Source of the DNA: Halomonas saccharevitans
Lineage (GTDB): Bacteria > Pseudomonadota > Gammaproteobacteria > Pseudomonadales > Halomonadaceae
Length of the DNA stretch: 64,000 nucleotides
Direction of reading: 5' to 3'
Assembly: GCF_900116405.1 (NCBI RefSeq)
Contig: NZ_FPAQ01000008.1
Span: 1 to 64,000 of the forward strand
Part shown: positions 1 to 7,600 of the stretch, one piece after another
Layout: each line of letters starts with the position of its first letter
How positions within the stretch are numbered: position 1 is the first letter of the stretch
Translations under genes and position numbers: made by a program
Notes under the pieces: model-generated
What the model was told of the DNA's origin: nothing
Database searches by the model: none
What the model saw: the letters and a program-made list of their open reading frames with translations, nothing else

Positions 1-338
1 CACTCGGGCCGGTGAGCGAAAGCCCAGCGGGAACCATGCATTTGACCAAGAGTGCCAGGCCGATGGTATCGAACATCGTCTGATCAAGCCGGGAAGGCCG
101 CAGACGAACGGCATGGTGGAGCGCTTCAATGGCCGCATCAGCGATGTGCTAGCGACAAGGCGCTATACCTCAGGAGAAGATCTGGAGCAGACGCTGAAAC
201 GCTATACGTGGCTATACAATCACCACATTCCCCAGAAGGCGCTGCACCATCAATCACCGATTGCGGTGATGAAGGAATGGCAGGCCAAGCGACCTGAGTT
301 ATTTACCAAGCGGGTGGTCAATCACACGGGACCCGACA
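1..338 (+). mobile_element. Right part of an IS481-like insertion sequence, cut by the window edge
   Basis: The first 338 bases carry the end of a DDE transposase gene. The sequence at about 322-338 (ending CCCGACA) reads in reverse complement as TGTCGGG, and TGT...ACA ends are usual for IS481-type elements, so 338 is my guess for the element's end. The other end and the target duplication lie outside the window, so neither the end nor the family is proven. Confidence 0.5.
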
Positions 339-487
339 CCTACCGGCGCTTCCTTGATATGCCCAGTGTTCGGGTTTTCCATAACCAACTTTGTGTACGC
401 CACAACGTTCTCCTAGCGCCCCTGGTTTTAATTAACACCTGCGATAACCCAGAGGCATACTTATCGCAGGATGCTCAGCCTACCTGA
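2..487 (+). CDS. IS481-like transposase, C-terminal part (5' end outside window)
   Basis: The frame is open from the left edge. It contains the last part of an rve/DDE integrase core: PQTNGMVERFNG, in which the glutamate codon at 119-121 should be the final catalytic Glu, followed by the YNHHIPQKAL region typical of IS481/IS3-like enzymes. Family resemblance weakens after the KRVVNHTGPDT stretch (about 310-340). The remaining 48 or so residues look like read-through into flanking DNA, since the likely IS end lies at 338 and the stop is only at 485-487. IS481 is my preferred family; IS3 is possible. Confidence 0.65.
   Translation, partial: TRAGERKPSGNHAFDQECQADGIEHRLIKPGRPQTNGMVERFNGRISDVLATRRYTSGEDLEQTLKRYTWLYNHHIPQKALHHQSPIAVMKEWQAKRPELFTKRVVNHTGPDTYRRFLDMPSVRVFHNQLCVRHNVLLAPLVLINTCDNPEAYLSQDAQPT
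438..470. repeat. 10-bp perfect inverted repeat (hairpin)
   Basis: Positions 438-447 (CCTGCGATAA) are the exact reverse complement of 461-470, with a 13-base loop. On the minus strand it is followed by a T/A-rich tract, so it could act as a terminator in that direction. It lies about 100 bases beyond the presumed IS end. Confidence 0.6.
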
Positions 488-525
488 TGATAAACCACCA
501 CCACTCATCAAACTCTTTACCTAAG
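438..525 (-). ncRNA. Candidate short flagellar-promoter transcript ending in a hairpin
   Basis: A sigma-28-type promoter at 531-557 would start a leftward RNA near 525. About 55 bases later the RNA forms a 10-bp perfect stem (CCTGCGATAA pairing with TTATCGCAGG, 13-base loop) followed by the T-rich sequence TGTTAATTAAAA. The RNA could also encode a 15-residue peptide (start codon 506-508, stop 461-463, MSGGGLSSGRLSILR), with only a weak ribosome site. The stop codon lies inside the hairpin. A small RNA is an inference; the promoter may simply have lost its gene when the IS arrived. Confidence 0.25.
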
Positions 526-530
526 GAAGC

Positions 531-557
531 TTATCGGCATAAATGGTCGATACTTGA
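531..557 (-). promoter_or_regulatory. Sigma-28 (FliA) type promoter without an evident gene
   Basis: On the minus strand the site reads TCAAGTAT, 11 bases, GCCGATAA. The -10 element is a perfect match to the enteric FliA consensus, and the -35 matches the TCAAGT form at five other flagellar promoters in this window. It fires left toward the IS element, and no gene in that direction is recognisable. Confidence 0.6.
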
Positions 558-784
558 GGCGGCGTCGATAACCATCGATGGGCCACGAATCGCCTCACCA
601 CATCCGTCCGGCAACGTGAAAGGCAGATCACGGCAGAGGCGCGCTGAGCACAGACAGGTTGGTCACGTGGAAAATCTCGAGGCAATTCAACCACGGCCCC
701 TCGTCGGTGAGGTCGAGCTCGGTGCGGCACATCTAGAGCCTGGAGCCAGGCTGGACGTGCTTCGTCGAGAGGGGACATGAGAGT

Positions 785-815
785 AGCGCTACCCAAGAAG
801 ACGCAAGGTAGCGCT
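785..815 (-). terminator. Hairpin downstream of the lipoprotein gene
   Basis: AGCGCTACC at 785-793 pairs perfectly with 807-815 around a 13-base loop, starting 20 bases past the lipoprotein stop codon. There is no clear T-run after it, so it may be only a partial terminator or an RNA-stabilising structure. Confidence 0.4.
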
Positions 816-834
816 CAACTCTTCTAGAAAACGA

Positions 835-1347
835 TCAGATCTTGCCCAGGTATTCCATCTTATCGACCATGTAAACCGGTACATCCTCAACCAGCACCAG
901 GGTGATTTCAGAGTCGCTTCCGGAGGTGGCCACGACACTCTCACCAAGGGAAGCATTGAGGGTGTCCGGGGAGAGGTTATACATCGCGCCAGTCAGCGGG
1001 TCCACGATCAACCAACCGATCAAGCCACCGAAGATCAGGTTGCCACCGATGTACCATCCATTAGGCGTGGAGTTGATCATCATGGTACGGCTCTCATAGC
1101 CGTCCTTGGCCAGCTCGACGGTGTAGGTCTTGCCGCCAAAGTAGCTACCATCCGCCTTACGCAGCTGAACGGTGGTAGGCGTGGTGCCCGAGTGCACCTC
1201 CATGCTGCGCTCATCGGTAATCAGAACGCTTGCGTTACTCGGGCTGCTGTTGATGGTGACCGTTTGATCCTTCTCCCCCACGATAGAGGCACAGCCTGCC
1301 AGCAGCGACAGGGAGGCAACGGCGGCGGTGATCTTCAACTTCTTCAT
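835..1347 (-). CDS. PEGA-like outer-membrane lipoprotein
   Basis: This 170-residue protein has a lipoprotein signal peptide with lipobox LLAGC (Cys19), so it is probably lipid-anchored. Residues about 28-90 (SSPSNASVLITDE followed by G-TP-T-VQLRK and a lysine-rich turn) resemble PEGA surface-layer domains. A Gly-rich hydrophobic stretch (about 96-116, GWYIGGNLIFGGLIGWLIVD) follows, as in other small proteobacterial PEGA lipoproteins of unknown role. The ribosome site AAGGGAAC precedes the ATG. It is separated from the upstream cyclase by a likely terminator, so it is probably transcribed alone. No specific function can be assigned. Confidence 0.75.
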   Translation of the reverse strand: MKKLKITAAVASLSLLAGCASIVGEKDQTVTINSSPSNASVLITDERSMEVHSGTTPTTVQLRKADGSYFGGKTYTVELAKDGYESRTMMINSTPNGWYIGGNLIFGGLIGWLIVDPLTGAMYNLSPDTLNASLGESVVATSGSDSEITLVLVEDVPVYMVDKMEYLGKI

Positions 1348-1513
1348 TTCAGTTCCCTTGTTTCCAGATGACCGGCCTTGTTCTTTTATTGCCTATCGGA
1401 GGGCCGGCTGCTCCCGATAATCGGTGATGTCGCACTGGAAGCGCCCGCCGTCGACGGATGGCCCCTACCGGGCCAGACGGTGAGTTCAAGCTCCTTTTGG
1501 ATGGGCACAATTC

Positions 1514-1545
1514 TATACATCTGCATACACTAAATAAACAAAAAC
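1514..1545 (-). promoter_or_regulatory. Possible sigma-70 promoter for the lipoprotein gene
   Basis: On the minus strand TTGTTT is followed after 18 bases by TATAGA, in an AT-rich patch just past the cyclase terminator. The -35 is a poor match. It would give a leader of about 160 bases before the lipoprotein start at 1347. Confidence 0.3.
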
Positions 1546-1560
1546 AGCCCTGACACGGCT
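1531..1560 (-). terminator. Rho-independent terminator after the PhnD/PAS/GGDEF gene
   Basis: On the minus strand a short hairpin (AGCC...GGCT, 1546-1560) is followed by TTTTTGTTTATTTA. The stem is short but the T tract is strong. It lies about 70 bases beyond the stop codon at 1633. Confidence 0.55.
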
Positions 1561-1632
1561 CGACGATCGTCGCATTCCGTGCAGGCAAGGCGGCACTCAA
1601 TGCGCCCACGCCACGGGCTCAGGCTGCCACTT

Positions 1633-3600
1633 TCATCGCGTCTCTTCCGAAATGATCGAGGCTGGCGCCCGGATAGGCCGCTCCTCTTGCTGGCTGGTCA
1701 CTCCATGGACCCGAAAGCAGTGCTTGCCGGCTTCCTTGGCGCGGTACATGGCCTGGTCGGCATGGCGCAGAAGTTGGTCTTCATCGCCACCGTCGGCCGC
1801 GTCGTAGTAGGCCACGCCCAGGCTCGCGGAAACCTGCAGGCGGCGCCCGGCCACCTCCACGGGCGCGGCGGTGGCCGCCAGTAATCGCTCGAGCACCCGC
1901 TCGCCCTCCTCGCCGCTCGCCAGATCCAGCAGCACGGCCACGAACTCGTCGCCACCCAGGCGGGCCAGGGTGTCGCTGGCACGCAACTCGCCCTGCATGC
2001 GCTCGGCAAGCGCCACCAGCAGGCGGTCGCCCATCTCATGGCCGTGGGTATCGTTGATCGCCTTGAAGCCGTCCAGATCGATGAACACCACGGCGAGGCG
2101 CTCAGCGCTGCGGTTGGCCTGGGCCATGGCCATGCGCAGCCGATCGGCGAGCAGGGCGCGGTTGGGCAGGCCGGTGAGGGCATCGTGCTGGGCGGCATGG
2201 GTCAGCGCACGCTGGTGCTCCTTGAGACGGGTGATATCGGAGAGCAGGCCCACGTAACGCTGCACCGCCCCCGCGCTATCGGTGACGGCGCTGATGGTGA
2301 GCCGCTGGGGATATATCTCGCCGTTCTTGCGCCGATTCCAGACCTCGCCGTCCCAGTGGCCGGTGAGCTTCAGCTGCTGCCAGAAGTCCGCGTAAAACGA
2401 CGCGGCGTGCCGGCCGGCGCCCAGCAGGCTCGCATTGCACCCCAGCGCCTCGTCGCGGGCATAGCCGGTAATCTGGCTGAAGGCGTCATTGACCTCCAGT
2501 AGCTCGCCATTGGGCGAGGTGATCATTACGCCCTCATGAGAGTGGGTAAAAACGCCGGCGAGCAGGCTCAGGCGCTCCCGCTGCTGGCGCAGCAGCCGGT
2601 TACGACGGGCCAGCATCACCAGCAGCACCGCCACTAGAAGGCCGGCGGCGGCGAAGCCGAGCAGGACTCCTGCATAGCGCTGCCAGATGTCGCGCCAGGT
2701 GAAGTCGGGCATGGCATCGAAAGGGGGCAGGCGCAGGCGACGCGCCAGGTTTTCCACCGGCAGGTAGTCCTGAGGCGGGGCGAAACCGGCGATTTGCGCC
2801 GCCCGGGCGGCGGGATGCTCGGGTTCGAGGGTGAAGAGCGCCACGGCGATCTGGCGCACCCTCGACGGCGCCACCTGAGGCATGACGACGAAGGGCCACT
2901 CGGGGTAGAGGCGCGTCGAGACGGCGAACGGAAAGCTCGCCAACCGCTGTGGGTTGATCACCTCCAGTCGCCCGGGAGTGAGCTCCTTTTCCCCCATTAG
3001 CCGCTCGAGGATGCCGGTGCGCACGAAGCCGGCCTCCGCCTCGCCGGCCAGCACCGCCGCCACTACGGCGTCGTGACTGCCGGTGATCATCGGCGTGATG
3101 CCGCGCCGCGGATCGATGCCCGCGTCCATCAGCTCCAGGGCGTGGGTCTGGTAGCCGCCCAGGAAGCGCCGCCCCGGCATGGCGATGCGCCGCCCCTCGA
3201 GATCCTCCAGGCGCTGGATCTCATCGTTGCCCGCCGCCTTGATCATGGTGCCGCCCAGGCTGCTGACAGGCTGGCCGTGCTGCACATTGATGACGGTGGC
3301 CAGGGCTCCGGTCAGGCTGTTGCGGCTGCGAATCTCGAGGTAGTGGCTGGGGTTGGTCATCAGCAGGTCGAGGCGCCGATGGGCGATCGCCTCCTCGATC
3401 TCGTCCAGGCTCATCACCTCGAGCTCGACGCGGTGCTCCGGCAGTTGCGCGCCGAGGTACTCGGCCAGTGGGCGATAGCGCGCCTCCATCACCGCCTCGG
3501 GGCGATAGGCGAAGACGCCCAGCGTCAGGGTCTCCTCCGCCAGCAGCGGGGTGGGCAGCAGCAACAGGGCCCCGAAAAGCAGTCGACGGCCGAGGCTCAT
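1633..3600 (-). CDS. Membrane diguanylate cyclase with PhnD-type periplasmic binding domain and PAS domain
   Basis: The 655-residue protein has a signal peptide (ending about 21, LLAEE), a PhnD/phosphonate-type solute-binding domain (about 24-280), one membrane helix (about 310-331), a PAS domain (about 340-460) and a GGDEF domain (about 465-635). The active-site loop GGDEF is intact (549-553), and RASD at 540-543, five residues upstream, is a canonical inhibitory I-site. It should make c-di-GMP in response to a periplasmic ligand. The ATG overlaps the stop of the upstream binding-protein gene by four bases (ATGA), implying translational coupling. Ligand identity cannot be read from sequence; phosphonate-like or other small anions are possible. 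Confidence 0.85.
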   Translation of the reverse strand: MSLGRRLLFGALLLLPTPLLAEETLTLGVFAYRPEAVMEARYRPLAEYLGAQLPEHRVELEVMSLDEIEEAIAHRRLDLLMTNPSHYLEIRSRNSLTGALATVINVQHGQPVSSLGGTMIKAAGNDEIQRLEDLEGRRIAMPGRRFLGGYQTHALELMDAGIDPRRGITPMITGSHDAVVAAVLAGEAEAGFVRTGILERLMGEKELTPGRLEVINPQRLASFPFAVSTRLYPEWPFVVMPQVAPSRVRQIAVALFTLEPEHPAARAAQIAGFAPPQDYLPVENLARRLRLPPFDAMPDFTWRDIWQRYAGVLLGFAAAGLLVAVLLVMLARRNRLLRQQRERLSLLAGVFTHSHEGVMITSPNGELLEVNDAFSQITGYARDEALGCNASLLGAGRHAASFYADFWQQLKLTGHWDGEVWNRRKNGEIYPQRLTISAVTDSAGAVQRYVGLLSDITRLKEHQRALTHAAQHDALTGLPNRALLADRLRMAMAQANRSAERLAVVFIDLDGFKAINDTHGHEMGDRLLVALAERMQGELRASDTLARLGGDEFVAVLLDLASGEEGERVLERLLAATAAPVEVAGRRLQVSASLGVAYYDAADGGDEDQLLRHADQAMYRAKEAGKHCFRVHGVTSQQEERPIRAPASIISEETR

Positions 3601-4562
3601 GCGCGCTCACCAATGTCTGGCAGGTAGCGCGGGGTCGAGAGCGCCTCCAAAGGGTCCGGCCGCACCAGCTGGCCGTTGGCCACCATGACCTCGTTGAGCA
3701 GTCGCGCCGCCCTCACCAGATCGCCCTGCGGGCCGAAATAGTCGCGGTTGCCGGCGCGCCCCGGCAGCTCCAGTCCGGCGTAGGAAGCACGCACCTCCTC
3801 GAAGCCGAGCCCCCGCCAGGCACCGATGCGACGCATGGCGTCCTGGGGGCTGACTCGCAGATGGTCGAGCCCGTGAAAGTGGCCGGCCACCAGCGCGCTC
3901 AGCGCAGCCTTCCGCCCAGTGAGGCGATCCTGGCGCACCGCCAGCACATCGAGGATGACGTCCGGGAACTGACTGCTATCAAAGAGGCGCACCGCCCCCT
4001 CCCGCAGTAGTCGGCTGGCGGTGGGCTCATAGGTGATGGCCGCCTCGATGGTTCCCGTCCGCCAGGCCGCGAGCTGCTCGTTGGGCGCCATGTCGATCAC
4101 CTCCAGATCGTCGCGAGTCAGGCCGGCGGCCGCGAGGAATTGCGACAGCATCAGGTTGCCCACCGCCGTCTGCTCCACGGCGATGCGATGCCCGGCAAGC
4201 TCCGTTAACGCAGTGATGCCTGGCCGGGCCAGCACCATATCGGCCCCTACCGAGTCGTCACACACCGCGACCACCGTCAACGGGATGCCCTCCGAGCGCG
4301 CCACCAGCACCTCGTCAAGAGTCAGCGCGGCGCCATCGAACTCGCCGCGGCGAAGCCCGGCCAGGGAATCCCCGGCGTTGCCTCCCTCTTGGAGCATGAT
4401 CTCGTCCGGCAGCCAGCCGAAGGCCCGCGCCAGGTAGAGCGGCTCGTAGCCCGGCCAGGGGTGAAGGCCGATGGTAAGCGGCTCGGCGGGCGTACACCCC
4501 GCCAGGCTCAGCGGGGCGGCCGCCAGGGCGGCCAAGGTTATCAGGAGGTCACGTCGGTGCAT
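3597..4562 (-). CDS. NMT1/SsuA-like ABC-type substrate-binding lipoprotein
   Basis: This 321-residue protein has a signal peptide with lipobox LAGC (Cys23) and a type II periplasmic binding fold of the NMT1/THI5-like (SsuA/TauA/NitT) class: GLHPWPGYEPLYLARAFGWL near 32-51 and the DGAALTLDEV motif near 75-84. No permease or ATPase gene lies nearby. Instead it is coupled by a 4-base overlap to the PhnD/PAS/GGDEF cyclase. I infer that it feeds ligand information to, or senses alongside, that cyclase rather than serving import. An unlinked ABC transporter partner elsewhere in the genome is the alternative. Confidence 0.8.
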   Translation of the reverse strand: MHRRDLLITLAALAAAPLSLAGCTPAEPLTIGLHPWPGYEPLYLARAFGWLPDEIMLQEGGNAGDSLAGLRRGEFDGAALTLDEVLVARSEGIPLTVVAVCDDSVGADMVLARPGITALTELAGHRIAVEQTAVGNLMLSQFLAAAGLTRDDLEVIDMAPNEQLAAWRTGTIEAAITYEPTASRLLREGAVRLFDSSQFPDVILDVLAVRQDRLTGRKAALSALVAGHFHGLDHLRVSPQDAMRRIGAWRGLGFEEVRASYAGLELPGRAGNRDYFGPQGDLVRAARLLNEVMVANGQLVRPDPLEALSTPRYLPDIGERA

Positions 4563-4613
4563 GGAAGGTCATCCGCGGAGTGTTGTGGTGCTAATGGTGA
4601 CGAACCAATTTTC

Positions 4614-7600
4614 TCAACTACCCATATGCGAGATCGGTGGCTTCGATGCCGAAGAATTCGATCCCTCCCCCTCCATGCCCATGATACTAGCGGCAGACCC
4701 ACCGAACTTCTTCTCAAAAAGCACCGCGATCTTCATTGCCAGATCATGGGATTGATAGACTTCTCCCACGATCACGCCTAATTTTTTCAGCGCATTGCAG
4801 CCGAGCGTCTCCATCCTTTCAAAAGTCGGGATATAGACGGCATCAGCCGTCGTCAGCTGATTGATCCCTTGATGAATCTGCCCTCCCAATACCATTGGAG
4901 CATACAACCGCTTACGTTCCTCCAGAAGAGTGTGAAGCATGAAGCCGTGATCACGCATCCATTGATCAGTCTCTGCAAAAAGCGGCTGATTTTCATATAA
5001 ATGAATGAAGTTAACCTCGGTCTGTATCACCAGAGTATCCTTAAGTTTCTTCTCGGCATTCTGGAAAACCGTAAGCTCACCCCCCTGAATATCAATCTTT
5101 AGCCAGTCGATCTGTCCCACTTCACCGAGGTCATCCAGCCGCACAGTATCAACGACCTCTACCTGATTGACCTTCCCCCACAGGGGATAGCCCTGAAAAT
5201 GATTGAGTAGAGTGGTGTTAGGCTTCAAGGTAGATGTCATACCAGGAGCCTGACATAAATACAGACGCGTCGGCTTTCCATCGCCTACCGCATAGGGCAA
5301 GTAGAGCTCGTTCGGGCCTTTCATAGCATTGAGCTTGGCTAGCGCCTGTCGCTGGGGCTCAAACCCAACTAGCGACACCATGCCTCGATCAAGGTGTGCC
5401 TTATATGGCGGCTCACCATCGATAGGATTCGCCCCAATATCGACGACATGGATCTTCTCATTGAGTCGCCAGTCGTACGAAACATTCAACCTGGGCGTCG
5501 CACTGGCTGCGTGCCGATGCCCTCCCCCCGTCACCGATTGGTCAGAACTTTTTTCCGAACGCGATGCCTGGTGAAGCTTATCTTGCGTGCTATACGCCAT
5601 ATAACGTTTGGCAGTTTCCGGGCTAACCGCATGCAACACATCATGCGCCACATCCTTGGCACGAAAGACGACATCCAGGATGAAGGCCAGCTTCGTGCGT
5701 TGGTTTTCACTCAGAGTGGTCATCCGTTCATAACTGGGCAGGAAGAGTGCATCGGCGCTTTCCAGCTCGGTAGCCTGGCGATGGTTTGCGGGCACATCGT
5801 CGGACAGCTGGCTACGGTGATGCTCATCGTTGAAGCGGTAGAAGCGGAAGCCATGACGACTGGCCCAATGACTGACCTGAGCAAAATCCGGCTGGTGCTG
5901 GTGGGTTGGCTGGAAGGCCAGCCGCACCTGCAGCAAAAGGGTATCTTTCAGGGCTTGCTCACCGTGTTCGAGAATCGCCATCGCATCGTGGCGGTCATCC
6001 AGAACCAGCCAGTCGAGGCTATCTAGCCCTTCGATGCTATCCAGTGTGACAGTATTAACCGGAAGCGTTGTCACCACCCGGGTTGACTGGGCCTGCTCGG
6101 GGCTAAGGCGCTCCGCCGGCAGAGGCTCTAGCGTCGCACTGGCCGCCGGATCCAGGGTGGCATAGAGCGTCGCCGGCTGGCCGTCGCCCAGGGCGGCATG
6201 GGGCAGCAGCTGCACATCCTCACTGGTGGCAAAACGCTCGGGATTGGTCACACGGCTGGCCGAGTCAAAGGCGACCACACCAAAAGCACCCAGCTTCAGT
6301 AGCCCATAGATGCCGGCACTGCGTTGCATCAGCTTGGCGCCGTTGTCCAGCACGATCACCTTCCCGGTAAAGCTCCAACGGAAGCGGCCCTCATCACTTT
6401 CCATCACCTCCGGCTCAACGAGCGCTACCGGCTGGCTGTCGCCGTCGAAGGTAGCCTGCCCTGCCTCATCGAAGGTCAGCGCGGCGGGCGATTTGCCTTC
6501 ACAGTAGCGCTGCCAGATGGCCCGCATCGCGGTCGTGAAGTGCCGTGCAAAGCGCGGCGCATCGCAAACCGGCGACTCCAGTAGTATCTGCCTCAGGTGC
6601 TGGCGGATGATCGACAGGCTCTCGAGATCCGAAGCCAGTTCCAGCGCACGCTCACGGTACTCCTCCCAGCTATGGACAACGAGCTCCGGCATGCCGGCGT
6701 TGGCCAGGTGGGTCGCACTGTGCCGACCGGCAAAGGTAGGACCGGGCAAGGTGACGACCGGCACCCCCATCAGGAAGGCTTCGCAGGTGGTCAAGCCACC
6801 TGAGTACGGCCAGGGGTCCAAGGCGATATCGACTCGATTGTAAGCGTCCAGCAGATCGACGTGGGAGGACGGCCCCTCGATGATCAGTCGCTCATGATCA
6901 ACACCATGACTCGCCATGGTGTCCCGAATCTGACGACACCGCTCCTGGCTTTGATACTGCATGCTCTTGAGAAAGAGGCGTGATCCGGGCAGTGCATGCA
7001 TGATGCCGGCCCACTGCTCCAGCACGACGTCATTCAGCTTGGTGGCATTATTGAAACAGCCTAGGGTGATGTAGCCATTTTCCAGCGCCGGGAGAGGCTG
7101 AACACTCGGTTCATAGCCATTCGGTGGCACGTAGCAGATATAGTCATCGGGCAACCGGATCAGCTTCTCGACATAGTCACCGTCCACGCCTGCAGGCGTT
7201 TCGATGGCATCACTGATCAGGTAGTCGATGGCTTCCACCCCGGTGGTATTGATCAACCCGCCTACCCATTTGACCTGCAGAGGCGCCAGCCGATCGGCGA
7301 CGGCCATGACCCGATTGCCGGCATTGTGGCCCGCCAGGTCGATCAAGATATCGATCTCGTCGTGGCGTACCTGTTCGGTGACCTGGGCATCCTTCATCGG
7401 CTGAACGCTCATCCAGCGCTCGGCAATGGCTTTCAGCCGCTCGGTGATGCCATCGCTGACATTGTTGGTGCTGTAAAAGAAAAGTGCCATTTGCTCTGGC
7501 GCGACCTGCTCGAGTGCCGAGGTGATCATGCGCCCCACGGGATGGCCACGGAAACCGTCGGAGATCAATCCGATTCGCAGCCGTTTATCGGCAACTCGCT

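Larger units (their letters stand above)
339..834. other. Gene-poor stretch between the IS end and the lipoprotein gene
   Basis: I see no credible protein gene here beyond the transposase read-through to 487. Short open frames on both strands have no recognisable motif. The stretch holds a 10-bp perfect inverted repeat (438-447 with 461-470), a strong sigma-28-type promoter reading left (531-557) and a 9-bp hairpin (785-793 with 807-815). It may be flanking DNA whose original gene was displaced by the IS. Confidence 0.5.

Noticed and set aside
487-796. Open frames on both strands between the IS and the lipoprotein gene
   Set aside because: No recognisable domain, no ribosome site and Arg/Pro/His-rich shadow-like composition.
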